Part shown: piece by piece, positions 7,638-16,268 of the stretch
Numbering within the stretch: position 1 is the stretch's first letter
How the letters are laid out: every line of letters starts with the position of its first letter
Source of the DNA: Endomicrobiia bacterium
GTDB taxonomy: Bacteria; Elusimicrobiota; Endomicrobiia; Endomicrobiales; Endomicrobiaceae
Assembly (NCBI GenBank): GCA_025998295.1
Contig: BNVT01000006.1
Span: 1-29,293, forward strand
Direction of reading: 5' to 3'
DNA length: 29,293 bases
Program-made: the position numbers and the translations under genes
Notes under the pieces: generated by a model
Databases searched by the model: none
What the model was told of the DNA's origin: nothing
What the model saw: only the letters and a program-made list of their open reading frames with translations

Positions 7638-8942
7638 TCAATTAGTTTGATATTGATACATATTACAAATATCCACTATTTGCTTGGCAATAACCTGTGT
7701 TGAACTGCCAATATTTGCAATTATTCTATCTTTATCTATTTCTATCTTTTCTGACTTTTTATCTATTAATTTTTCAATTTCCTCTATCACTTTAGTATAG
7801 GTAACTTCCTCTTTTTTTAAATATACTCCTATCTTGTCGCTTACTTTAATGTCCCAATATCCATCTAAATCTGAATAGTCATATTCTTGGGAGTGCTTCT
7901 TGTAATCTGTATCTAATGATATTACAGGTCTGCCAAATGCAAAACAATAATCAAGCCGAACCATAGAAATATCAGATATCATTATATTTGATTTTGCCAT
8001 GCTTAAAAGATTATCTACTTTTTTATCAAATTTAATATTTTCTTCTGATGTCAATTCTTCTTGTAATTGATTTACAAAATCTAACTCATATATGTATGAA
8101 TAAGGATGCGGGCGAACTATAACATTGTATCCCGCTTGAGCTATCTTTTTTATTAGTTCCTTGCCGTACGTTCTTAAAAGTCCTCTTTTATCCCACGTTG
8201 ATGCTATTAAAACTGTTTTGCCGTCCGTTTGTGAGCCTAACTTCGCTGCTCTTTCTATCAGTCTATCCATATACGGCAACCCTCCAACCAACACCTTTTT
8301 TGGAGGTAAATTTCTTTTTTTCTCTAGAGTTCTTATGTCGTTCTCAAATTCTATCCCCGACACTATAACTGTATCAAAACAATCCAATGAATATTTATGA
8401 TATCCGCCAACAGTACTTATTGAATGGAAAATATGTATTAGATTTTTACAACTTTTAGGTTTTGATATAGGGTAACATGGAGTGCCTATATTGGGAGTTG
8501 TTGTCACAACAACAGATTCTTTTAAATTATTTATCCTTGTGTATCCTTTATTTCCTTTACCAACGTACTGTATATGAAAAGCGTCTATATCTGCGTCAGA
8601 ATTACCAAAATCTAACAGTTGAAACGCTGGATCTTCCATGTCCATTGTGTAGTAAGTAAAAAATTGTTTTTTCTTTATAAGCTCTTTTAGAATATCCTCA
8701 TAATAAATCCAATGCTTACCTCCTTCGGAAAAAAAGGCCAATTTTGATTGAACCCGAACAAGCGTGTCTCCTTTTAACTTTGCTTTTATCTTAAAAAAAA
8801 TATTTTTAGAAAAAAACAAGAGACTACCAAAAAGTCCAAATATTGCAGCCATTAGAGCATTGCCTGTTCCAGGGTCCAGGTATGCATAAGCGCAAACCGG
8901 AAAGAATACCAGTAAGCACAACATTAATTTCAGTCTGTTCAT
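7638..8942 (-). CDS. TagB/TagF-like CDP-glycerol glycerophosphotransferase family protein
   Basis: 434 residues. The N-terminus is a hydrophobic signal or anchor (MNRLKLMLCLLVFFPVCAYA), followed by a second membrane segment (MAAIFGLFGSLLFFSKNIFF). The catalytic part has family landmarks: IFHSISTVGGYHKYSL, VLIASTWDKRGLL, VIVRPHPYSY and MISDISMVRLDYCFAFGRPV, corresponding to the H-P-H-P and D-x-S-x-x-x-x-D-Y motifs of teichoic-acid-type glycerophosphotransferases. These transfer glycerol phosphate (or a related unit) from a CDP donor to a sugar or growing chain. The gene begins three bases after the sulfatase-like gene ends. With the TagD-like gene downstream it forms donor-maker and donor-user. 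Such genes also occur in Gram-negative capsule and LPS loci, so this does not imply a Gram-positive wall. Confidence 0.82.
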   Translation of the reverse strand: MNRLKLMLCLLVFFPVCAYAYLDPGTGNALMAAIFGLFGSLLFFSKNIFFKIKAKLKGDTLVRVQSKLAFFSEGGKHWIYYEDILKELIKKKQFFTYYTMDMEDPAFQLLDFGNSDADIDAFHIQYVGKGNKGYTRINNLKESVVVTTTPNIGTPCYPISKPKSCKNLIHIFHSISTVGGYHKYSLDCFDTVIVSGIEFENDIRTLEKKRNLPPKKVLVGGLPYMDRLIERAAKLGSQTDGKTVLIASTWDKRGLLRTYGKELIKKIAQAGYNVIVRPHPYSYIYELDFVNQLQEELTSEENIKFDKKVDNLLSMAKSNIMISDISMVRLDYCFAFGRPVISLDTDYKKHSQEYDYSDLDGYWDIKVSDKIGVYLKKEEVTYTKVIEEIEKLIDKKSEKIEIDKDRIIANIGSSTQVIAKQIVDICNMYQYQTN

Positions 8943-8944
8943 AT

Positions 8945-10954
8945 TTATTTTTCCTCTTCAAAAAAATTAGGATAAAACACGCCTTTGTCAAATTTGTGGT
9001 TACGATATAGCCTCTTGCTTTTTTCTGGCATCCTTATCGCCGTATCTTTTATTTTATACTTCAGTGGTATTGGAGAATCACACAAATACGCAAACACTAT
9101 AGGAAACACATCTTGCGTGATATTGAATTCTTTATCGTATTTGGCAGCCCTATCTTTATCCGGCCAACGTACTGCCATAAACGCACCGAACATATCGCGA
9201 AAGTGAATGTGTTTTATTTGGTTGTCCTTTAATGACGGATAACCTCTACTAGCATCGTCAAGTAAAACCGGGCCATGATCGCTCATCAATATTACTATAG
9301 CGCTAGGATTATTGCTAATCGCTAATCTCATATCTCTCTTCATATTTTCTATAGATGTATAATACCTTGATTCCCAACGTTTAAATTCATATTCGAATCC
9401 TTTACCAGAAATAGATGAATGGCCGGGATAATCAGTCATACCCCAAGCAAAAGTTTTTTGATGCTCGCCACGATTAGCAAATTTTGCAAGTTTAAAACAG
9501 TTGTTCCCCTCTTCTAATGATAACACTCCAGTATTCAGATTTCCCTTTAAAATTGAACAAATTACATCCAAAGAAAACGCAAAATCAACACTGCTCTTCT
9601 TCTTATGCATATTACTTATGATATTATAATTCTTAAAGTAGGTTATGTCAGGAAATGCCCAAGAATCGTTGTCAGGTGAAACAAAGTTATTGTAACCATG
9701 TCTCTTAAATACGGCACTAACTAGATTATTTCCAACAATAACTCTTCTGCAAACGTCAGCGCTATTATCGTTTTTCTGTACACTAAAAACCTTCGCCATA
9801 GTTGCTATAGTATGGTGAGCAAGGGAATATACATCATACTCTTTGAATTGATATTCACGAAGCAAAGCATCTAATCCGCTTCTATCTAAACCTAGTTCAT
9901 TAATTAACTCTTTGTGCGGAAATGAATCGTACATAAAAAGATATACGGTTGGGGTGTCTTTCATTGGTATAGCTAACAATTCTTCAGGAACTTGTGTGGC
10001 AACTTTGTCCGCGTCTTTATCGGGATTTAAATTAATTTTATAAAAAACCGAAAACAACGTAGCAGACAATAGAAATATAATTATTACTTTCTTCTTTTTC
10101 CAAAATAAATCAATTATAAAATAAAGTATAAATAACAAAAATATAAAATCACAAGGATAACTGCCTGTATATTTAATAATACTTCTAATCAAAGGTGGAA
10201 GCATTGCAGCCAATATAAAAGACAGTGAAATTTTTATAATTTTGGATATTGAATAATTAGTGTTGTACACATATACGACCGGAGGGATAAAGCAGGCGAT
10301 AAGAATGAATATTGAAAAATAGCTAATATACCCGCACCCGTTAATGTATATTGCATTGGCTTTTACATACAAAACAGCTGGAAACAACATACCCACAACA
10401 GGCAGAGCTAGATGTTTGAGTATTTTTTTAATTTTGACCAGTTTTATACTTTTATAGTCATACATTGCAAATAGCGTTAAAGCTGCAAATAGCCAATGCG
10501 TCTTTTCCCATCTTTTTACAAAACATGATACGGCCAAACACAATATTACCAATGACAATTGTATTTTTGTATTTTTTGTCATACGGGGTTTCGTAATTTT
10601 ATAGTCGTACAACTTTAATATAAATAAAATATACCAAGGTATGGCTATGATGTTACTGTATTCAAGATTATTTGCCTTCGCATTTGCTGTAAAATAAACA
10701 GTAATTAACAGTAGAAAGGCTCTGGCATCTGTGCTTTTGAGTAAACGTGAAAGGTAACTTATCAAAATATGTTTAATTGCCGTAAGTTTTTTATCTTTCA
10801 AATAAATAAACAAATACCGAAACAAGTTAATGAGATTGTTGGATGTCCAATACAAAACAAGCCCTGCTGGAGACATGTACAGAAAAATCAGAAAGAAAAC
10901 AGCTATAGCATAGCTCTTTCTTCTTTCTTTTGGAAAGGAAGTCATGCACATCAC
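8945..10954 (-). CDS. Membrane sulfatase/phosphotransferase-like protein; C-terminal part of a broken YidC-sulfatase fusion
   Basis: 669 residues as read from the GTG at 10954. Residues 15-50 (FLYMSPAGLVLYWTSNNLIN) match the last helix of the YidC/Oxa1 domain, so the frame is the continuation of the fragment at 10955-11415. About eight further membrane helices follow to residue 305. A periplasmic alkaline-phosphatase-superfamily domain runs from about 335 to 625, with metal-site candidates in YLFMYDSFP (D342) and ILMSDHGPV (D559, H560) and a threonine nucleophile candidate in HHTIATMAK (T382 or T385). Relatives include lipoteichoic acid synthase and phosphoethanolamine or phosphoglycerol transferases. 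It directly precedes the TagB-like gene. I infer transfer of a phospho-group to a surface glycan or lipid. The catalytic domain is intact although the gene's front is broken. Confidence 0.72.
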   Translation of the reverse strand: MMCMTSFPKERRKSYAIAVFFLIFLYMSPAGLVLYWTSNNLINLFRYLFIYLKDKKLTAIKHILISYLSRLLKSTDARAFLLLITVYFTANAKANNLEYSNIIAIPWYILFILKLYDYKITKPRMTKNTKIQLSLVILCLAVSCFVKRWEKTHWLFAALTLFAMYDYKSIKLVKIKKILKHLALPVVGMLFPAVLYVKANAIYINGCGYISYFSIFILIACFIPPVVYVYNTNYSISKIIKISLSFILAAMLPPLIRSIIKYTGSYPCDFIFLLFILYFIIDLFWKKKKVIIIFLLSATLFSVFYKINLNPDKDADKVATQVPEELLAIPMKDTPTVYLFMYDSFPHKELINELGLDRSGLDALLREYQFKEYDVYSLAHHTIATMAKVFSVQKNDNSADVCRRVIVGNNLVSAVFKRHGYNNFVSPDNDSWAFPDITYFKNYNIISNMHKKKSSVDFAFSLDVICSILKGNLNTGVLSLEEGNNCFKLAKFANRGEHQKTFAWGMTDYPGHSSISGKGFEYEFKRWESRYYTSIENMKRDMRLAISNNPSAIVILMSDHGPVLLDDASRGYPSLKDNQIKHIHFRDMFGAFMAVRWPDKDRAAKYDKEFNITQDVFPIVFAYLCDSPIPLKYKIKDTAIRMPEKSKRLYRNHKFDKGVFYPNFFEEEK

Positions 10955-11415
10955 GGCAGTATATTGATTAGCGTCATCAGAATCGGTAGTAAATTTACTC
11001 CACCTATTAAATTATCTGATAATCCTAAGTTCTTTATAAACAAAAAAGACATATCCGAATTCGGATTATCAATCAGGATCTTACTTAGCGTTTGATAGGC
11101 AACAATAAAAAATGGAACTTGTATTACTTAAGATGACAACGATCGCAACGACATAATCGGTGAATAGTTATACGACTTATACAATTTTGACAAGTGCTTA
11201 TGCTTAATGTGCGTATCATTAATTTTATTTATTCTTGAAATGTATGGTTGCAACTTTAAATGAATTGTTTTCTCCCTACCCTCTAAAATATTCGTGATAT
11301 GATAGAAAGGCATTAATATGGCAGAAATCAGCACAGATATGAGCAGAATTGCCCAACCATAAGAATTTGTAACAGAAAACAAGAAATGAAAAACTCTCTC
11401 AAATATTAATTCCAA
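10955..11415 (-). pseudogene. YidC/Oxa1-like N-terminal part of the fusion, with internal stop and frameshift
   Basis: From a TTG at 11415, with GGAG upstream, translation gives LELIFERVFHFLFSVTNSYG, then WAILLISVLISAILMPFY and LKLQPYISRINKIND. This is the first membrane helix and cytoplasmic hairpin of YidC/Oxa1. A TAA at 11128-11130 interrupts the frame, yet the same frame continues with VIQVPFFIVAYQTLSKIL and LLPILMTLINILP, the next YidC helices. It then meets TGA at 10951-10953, while the -1 neighbouring frame supplies the last YidC helix in the downstream gene. Restoring both sites gives a protein of about 820 residues. An in-frame ATG at 11448 also exists. The 5' end overlaps dxs by 17 bases. 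These are two independent lesions in one gene. Confidence 0.72.
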
Positions 11416-13282
11416 AATTATTCTCCTCTTTGCGTTGTGTATGGTCAAGCAATTTTAAAGCTTTTTTGACTATGTCTTCAGCTGTTAAACCATACTTTTT
11501 TCTTAAAACTTTTAGACTTCCATGCTCTATAAATTTATCCGGGAGACCTATGCTCTCAACAATAGCGCCGCTACCATATAAAAAAGATCTTACTCTTTCA
11601 CCAAAGCCGCCTATTAAAGAGTTTTCTTCTACTGTAATAAATTTTTTGGTTTTTGAAAGCATTTCATTTATGGTGTCGCTGTCAAGAGGTTTTATAAATC
11701 TCATATTTACAACGGAAGCATCTATGTTTTTTATTGCAAGTAATTCTGCAGATTTTAAACATGTATCGACATGATTACCTATAGCCAAGAAACAAATATC
11801 ATTGCCTTCTCTTAAAATAGTAGCTTTGCCAATTTGCAATGTATGCGTAGATATATTTACTTTAATACCAACATCACCCTTTGGATATCTTATAACGCAC
11901 GGTTTATTTGCGTTTAATGCAGTTTTGAGCATGCGCTGCAATTCATTTTCATTAGATGGAGACATAATAACTAGATTTGGAATATAGTTTAAATACGATA
12001 AATCGAAAACACCATGATGTGTCTCGCCATCTTCTCCAACAAAACCAGCCCTGTCTAAGGCAAAAACAACAGGAAGATTCTGCAAAGCAACGTCATGTAT
12101 AACATTGTCAATCGCTCTTTGCATAAAAGTTGAATATATCGCACATACAGGCTTCATGCCAGCAGCGGCCATTGCTGCTGCAAAAGTCACAGCATGCTCT
12201 TCAGCAATGCCAACATCAAAATATCTGTCAGGAAAATTTTCGGCAAATTTACCAAGGCCTGTGCCCTCTGACATAGCCGCAGTTATTGCCACTATTTTTT
12301 TATCCGCATTTGCTAATTTTATAAGCGTATCAGAAAAAACTTTTGTGTACGTAATAGTTTCATTTTTTACTGTACTTCCAGTTTCTACATCAAATTTTCC
12401 AACACCATGAAATTTTACAGGATCTTCTTCGGCCGGAGCATATCCTTTACCTTTTTTTGTAATAGCATGAAGCAAAACAGGTCCTTTCATATCTATAATA
12501 TTTTCTAAAACAATTGTTAAATTCTTTATATCATGACCCTGAATAGGTCCAATGTATGTAAAACCCATTTCTTCAAAAAGCATGCCGGGGAAAAGCATGA
12601 CCTTTACTCTTTTTATGAATTTTCTAATTGGCGATCCAAAACCATGAAATCTACTTATCGTTTTTACGATTTTTTCTTCAACTTTCCTTGCCATACCAGC
12701 AGTTAAAAGTTTTGCAAAATATCCCGCGACTGCTCCAACTTTCTGCGAAATAAACATCTCATTATCGTTTAATATAACAAGCATATCTTTTTTTAAATGC
12801 CCCGCATTCTGCAAACCTTCAAAAGCAAGCCCGCCAGTCATTGAGCCATCTCCTATAACGGCAACTATTTTATGATCTTCTTTTTTTAAATCTCTTGCGA
12901 TTGCAAATCCTAAAGCTGCAGATATTGAAGTCGAAGAATGTCCAGCGCCGAACGCGTCGTATTCAGACTCATATCTCTTCGGAAATCCGCTTAAGCCGTT
13001 ATGTGTTCTTATAGTTTTAAATTTAGTTTTTCTTTCGGTAAGAATTTTATGAGCGTAGGATTGATGCCCCACGTCCCAAATTATTTTATCGTTAGGACAA
13101 TTAAAAACATAGTGCATTGCAATTGTTAAATCAACAACCCCCAGACTCGAAGCTAAGTGCCCTCCGTTCTTTGAAATTGTATTTATTATTTCTTCCCTTA
13201 TTTCTTCTGCAAGAATAGGAAGATTTTCTTTTTTTATCTTTTTTAAATCCTGAGGATTATTTACAGTATCTAGTATTTTCAT
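11399..13282 (-). CDS. dxs: 1-deoxy-D-xylulose-5-phosphate synthase
   Basis: Dxs condenses pyruvate and glyceraldehyde 3-phosphate, the first step of the MEP isoprenoid pathway, using thiamine diphosphate. I place the start at the ATG at 13282 (MKILDTVNNPQDLKKIKKEN), which matches the family N-terminus and gives 627 residues. The frame stays open upstream to 13471, but that part looks non-coding. Landmarks are VGHQSYAHKILTERK, the diphosphate site GDGSMTGGLAFEGLQNAGHL with LNDNEMFIS, the acid EEHAVTFAAAMA, and DRAGFVGEDGETHHG. All transketolase domains are present. Its 3' end overlaps the YidC-like gene, so it probably leads the minus-strand transcript. No promoter stands out. Confidence 0.96.
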   Translation of the reverse strand: MKILDTVNNPQDLKKIKKENLPILAEEIREEIINTISKNGGHLASSLGVVDLTIAMHYVFNCPNDKIIWDVGHQSYAHKILTERKTKFKTIRTHNGLSGFPKRYESEYDAFGAGHSSTSISAALGFAIARDLKKEDHKIVAVIGDGSMTGGLAFEGLQNAGHLKKDMLVILNDNEMFISQKVGAVAGYFAKLLTAGMARKVEEKIVKTISRFHGFGSPIRKFIKRVKVMLFPGMLFEEMGFTYIGPIQGHDIKNLTIVLENIIDMKGPVLLHAITKKGKGYAPAEEDPVKFHGVGKFDVETGSTVKNETITYTKVFSDTLIKLANADKKIVAITAAMSEGTGLGKFAENFPDRYFDVGIAEEHAVTFAAAMAAAGMKPVCAIYSTFMQRAIDNVIHDVALQNLPVVFALDRAGFVGEDGETHHGVFDLSYLNYIPNLVIMSPSNENELQRMLKTALNANKPCVIRYPKGDVGIKVNISTHTLQIGKATILREGNDICFLAIGNHVDTCLKSAELLAIKNIDASVVNMRFIKPLDSDTINEMLSKTKKFITVEENSLIGGFGERVRSFLYGSGAIVESIGLPDKFIEHGSLKVLRKKYGLTAEDIVKKALKLLDHTQRKEENNFGINI

Positions 13283-14068
13283 TATTATTCCAAGTTTTAG
13301 GCATTTTGCCATAAAAACAACGCTAGCTACCCAGAATAAGTTCAAGAATTGACAAGGGCTTTGCAAAGAGTTTTTAGGCAGGCCATATTTATCATTGGTG
13401 TCTTTCCAATACTTGAACAGTAACATATAATAATCATGAAAGCAAACGAAAAAAAGAGCAAAGAATTTCACAAAGATGACGAAGATATAAAGACCAGCAA
13501 AAAAGAAAAGACAAATTGGACTGTTGAACTAAAAAAAATGTATAATGACACTAGGTACAGATACAAAACACAAAGCAAGAGCGTAAGGAAAGCATTAAAA
13601 ACTCATGATTTTTATGATTTTTGTGGATTTTTGTGTTTACTATGTTGATATTGTTTTTAGTCATTTCGTCGTAGGAAATAATATTAAATATCGGAACAAG
13701 TTCAGGATAGCAGTGATGTACTAAAGTTCTTAGATAGACCCATAATAGAACACGATAATAGAGAAAACCATAACAACAAGGTGCCCGGGCAATTTAGAAA
13801 TACTATGAGGCGTAAGAGCAATTTGCTAAAATACGCTTCTTCATTGATACTGCTGTAAAGAGTGGATAGAGTATACTTTCTAGAACTTGCTAAGGTCAGT
13901 TGTTACCTTTAGAGTGGTTACAAAATTTTCAATTTGCCAAAAGCTCGTTTGGTTTGATGTAGGAGGTGATGTCGAAATCATTTAACCTAAATGTTTTAAC
14001 AAGGCAAAAGGCTCTGCGTATCGTATTAGAGGCTTTTTATTTTAACGGTTTTTTGAAAAAATATTAAA
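13283..14068. other. Divergent intergenic region between dxs and malic enzyme, with small unexplained open frames
   Basis: No recognised gene. On the plus strand, 13436-13648 encodes a lysine-rich 70-residue frame (MKANEKKSKEFHKDDEDIKT) without a good ribosome binding site or family match. The frame 13688-13858 (56 codons, no start) contains DVLKFLDRPIIEHDN and RNTMRRKSNLLKYAS, which read like real protein but which I cannot assign. A perfect anti-16S sequence and a 32-codon frame lie at 13961-14067 and are listed separately. The stretch is probably a mixture of decayed genes and the promoter area for two divergent units. Confidence 0.45.
13961..14067 (+). other. Strong Shine-Dalgarno AGGAGGTGAT with a 32-codon open frame ending one base before malic enzyme
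   Basis: AGGAGGTGAT at 13961-13970 is fully complementary to the usual 3' end of 16S rRNA. An ATG overlaps it at 13969 and opens a frame beginning MSKSFNLNVLTRQKALRIVL and ending with TAA at 14065-14067, one base before the first possible ATG of the malic enzyme gene. The spacing of two bases between AGGAGG and the ATG is too short for efficient initiation. It may be a coupled leader peptide or a gene remnant that kept its ribosome site. I do not recognise the peptide. Confidence 0.3.
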
Positions 14069-15448
14069 ATGTTTGAATGGGAAAATAATATGACAGAACA
14101 AAAAAGAGAAAAAGTTAATGAAAAAAAACTTCTAAAGGCATCTCAAGAACCATCTAGGATTGCGAAAAAACTACATCCTTTCTACCGTGGTAAAATTGAG
14201 ATTGTTCCAAAGTGCAGAGTTAAAAGTTTAGATGATTTTTCAATATGGTATAGCCCGGGAGTTGCAGCGGTATGCACTGATATTTATAAAAATCCTGAAC
14301 TTGTGTATGAATATACAAACAAATGGAACAGTGTTGCCGTAGTAAGTGATGGTACAAGGGTTTTGGGTCTTGGAGATATAGGGCCTGAGGCAGGAATGCC
14401 GGTTATGGAGGGAAAAGCTCTTTTATACAAATATCTTGGAGGCGTTGACGCATATCCTATATGTCTTGAAACAAAAGACGAAAAGGAGATAATACAAACC
14501 GTAAAAATATTGCAACCGTCTTTTGGAGGTGTAAATTTAGAAGATATTTCGCAGCCAAAATGTTTCCCTATCTTAAACACTTTAAGAAAAGAATGCCGCA
14601 TACCTGTATGGCATGACGATCAACAAGGAACAGCACTTGTAACACTCGCAGGGTTTATAAATGCTTTGAAAGTTGTAGGTAAAAAAATAGGTAAAGTTAA
14701 AATTGCTATGGTAGGGGCAGGAGCTGCAAACATCTGTATAGCAAGACTTTTGATTCTTTATGGTGCAAATCCTGCAAATATAATTATGTCTGATATAAAT
14801 GGAACTTTACATAAAGAACGGTTTGATTTAAAAAATAGTCCCGAACAATGGTTGCTTGCTGTTGATACAAATGCGAATGATGTTCGAGGTGGAATTAAAG
14901 AAGCTATGGAAAACGCTGATGCTGTTATCGCATTGTCTGCGCCGGGACCTGGAGTGATAAAGAAAGAATGGATACAGGCAATGTGCAAAAATCCAATAGT
15001 TTTTGCATGTGCAAATCCAACACCTGAAATTTGGCCTTGGGAAGCAAAAGAGGCCGGTGCTGCAGTAGTTGCTACAGGAAGAAGTGATTTTGCAAATCAG
15101 GTTAATAACTCTTTGGGTTTCCCGGGAGTTTTTCGCGGAGCTCTTGATGTAAGAGCTTCTACCATAACCGATACTATGTGTGTAACAGCTGCTACAGAGC
15201 TTGCATCTTGCATAGCTGACAGCAATATAAGACCTGATAAAATTCTTCCTACTATGAATGATTGGGAAATTTTCCCTAAAGTTGCCGCAGCTATAGGCAT
15301 AAAAGCTCTAAAGGAAAAAGTCGCAGCTAAAAAATTAAGTTATGATAAAATCTATGACGATGCAAAAACAATAATAAAAAGAAGCAGAGCTATAACAAAA
15401 ACAATGATGGAAAAAGGTTATATAAAAAGTGCGAAAGATAAAATCTGA
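14069..15448 (+). CDS. Malic enzyme (decarboxylating malate dehydrogenase)
   Basis: This enzyme converts malate to pyruvate, CO2 and NAD(P)H. The protein is 459 residues from the ATG at 14069, or 452 from the ATG at 14090 (MTEQKREKVN), which has a GGGA upstream and may be the true start. Motifs are the tyrosine region SIWYSPGVAAVC, GPEAGMPVMEGKALLYK with the catalytic lysine, the metal-site HDDQQGTALVTLAG, the nucleotide-binding VGAGAANICIARLL, and ANPTPEIWP followed by ATGRSDFANQVNNS. It has the short form without the phosphotransacetylase-like domain of E. coli MaeB. NAD or NADP preference is not clear. It overlaps the fumarase alpha gene by 20 bases, so malate and fumarate metabolism are co-expressed. 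Confidence 0.94.
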   Translation: MFEWENNMTEQKREKVNEKKLLKASQEPSRIAKKLHPFYRGKIEIVPKCRVKSLDDFSIWYSPGVAAVCTDIYKNPELVYEYTNKWNSVAVVSDGTRVLGLGDIGPEAGMPVMEGKALLYKYLGGVDAYPICLETKDEKEIIQTVKILQPSFGGVNLEDISQPKCFPILNTLRKECRIPVWHDDQQGTALVTLAGFINALKVVGKKIGKVKIAMVGAGAANICIARLLILYGANPANIIMSDINGTLHKERFDLKNSPEQWLLAVDTNANDVRGGIKEAMENADAVIALSAPGPGVIKKEWIQAMCKNPIVFACANPTPEIWPWEAKEAGAAVVATGRSDFANQVNNSLGFPGVFRGALDVRASTITDTMCVTAATELASCIADSNIRPDKILPTMNDWEIFPKVAAAIGIKALKEKVAAKKLSYDKIYDDAKTIIKRSRAITKTMMEKGYIKSAKDKI

Positions 15449-16268
15449 AACAATAATCAATATAATAGAAAATCTATGTGCTAAAACAAACTTTGAACTT
15501 CCTGAAGATATTTTGAAATCTTTAAGACAGAGCGTTGTTTTGGAGACCGGTATTGCAAAAGATATTTTAGAAGAAATTATTGAAAATGCAGATATCGCAA
15601 AGGGCGAACAGTTTCCTTTATGTCAGGACACGGGAACTGCAAATTTTTTTGTTAAGTTAGGGCAAGATGTGTACATTGAAGATGGAAATATTTATGATGC
15701 TATAAACGAAGGCGTTTCTTTAGGATATGTAAGTAATTATTTGCGTAAATCTATTGTTTTTGACCCACTTGAGAGAAAAAATACTCAAAGCAACACTCCA
15801 GCAAATATTTATGTTGATATAGTTCCTGGGGATAAAATAGAAATTACTTTCTTGCCTAAAGGTGGTGGAAGTGAAAATGCAAGTGCGTTAAAAATGCTTG
15901 TTCCGTCAGACGGATGGAAAGGTGTAGAAGAGTTTGTTTTAGGTGTTATAAATGATAAATGCGTAGATGCATGCCCTCCTTTAGTTGTAGGGGTTGGTAT
16001 AGGTGGTGACTTTGCGTCTGTAGGCCTTTTGGCAAAAAAAGCATTACTTCGTGAAACAGTAAGTAAAAATAAAAATGATTTTTACGCAGGCAAAGAACAG
16101 GAATTGTTGACTAATATAAACAAATTAAATATTGGTCCCATGGGCATGGGCGGCAAGACTACGGCTTTAGCTGTTTTTATTGAAACAAAGCCTACGCATA
16201 TAGCTTCTCTCCCTGTTGCTGTAAGTATTCAGTGTCATTCTTGCAGAAGGAAAATGGTTATAATATGA
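15429..16268 (+). CDS. Class I fumarate hydratase, alpha (iron-sulfur) subunit
   Basis: 279 residues, of the two-subunit [4Fe-4S] hydratase type (FumA N-terminal part; TtdA-like). It begins with GTG inside the end of the malic enzyme gene. Characteristic segments are FPLCQDTGTANFF with a cluster cysteine, FLPKGGGSENASALKML, VVGVGIGGDFASV with AKKALLRE, GPMGMGGKTTAL and SIQCHSCRR near the C-terminus. The reversible reaction hydrates fumarate to malate; the L-tartrate dehydratase subunit is the close alternative. Pairing with malic enzyme favours fumarase. It ends ATGA-overlapped with the beta subunit, as expected for a heteromeric enzyme. Confidence 0.92.
   Translation: MRKIKSETIINIIENLCAKTNFELPEDILKSLRQSVVLETGIAKDILEEIIENADIAKGEQFPLCQDTGTANFFVKLGQDVYIEDGNIYDAINEGVSLGYVSNYLRKSIVFDPLERKNTQSNTPANIYVDIVPGDKIEITFLPKGGGSENASALKMLVPSDGWKGVEEFVLGVINDKCVDACPPLVVGVGIGGDFASVGLLAKKALLRETVSKNKNDFYAGKEQELLTNINKLNIGPMGMGGKTTALAVFIETKPTHIASLPVAVSIQCHSCRRKMVII

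Noticed and set aside
6022..8942. Complete phosphonate biosynthesis locus
   Set aside because: The aminotransferase could be PhnW-like, but PEP mutase and phosphonopyruvate decarboxylase are absent and the cytidylyltransferase is TagD-like.
13283..13471. N-terminal extension of dxs
   Set aside because: Family start matches the ATG at 13282; the upstream 63 residues look like non-coding sequence.
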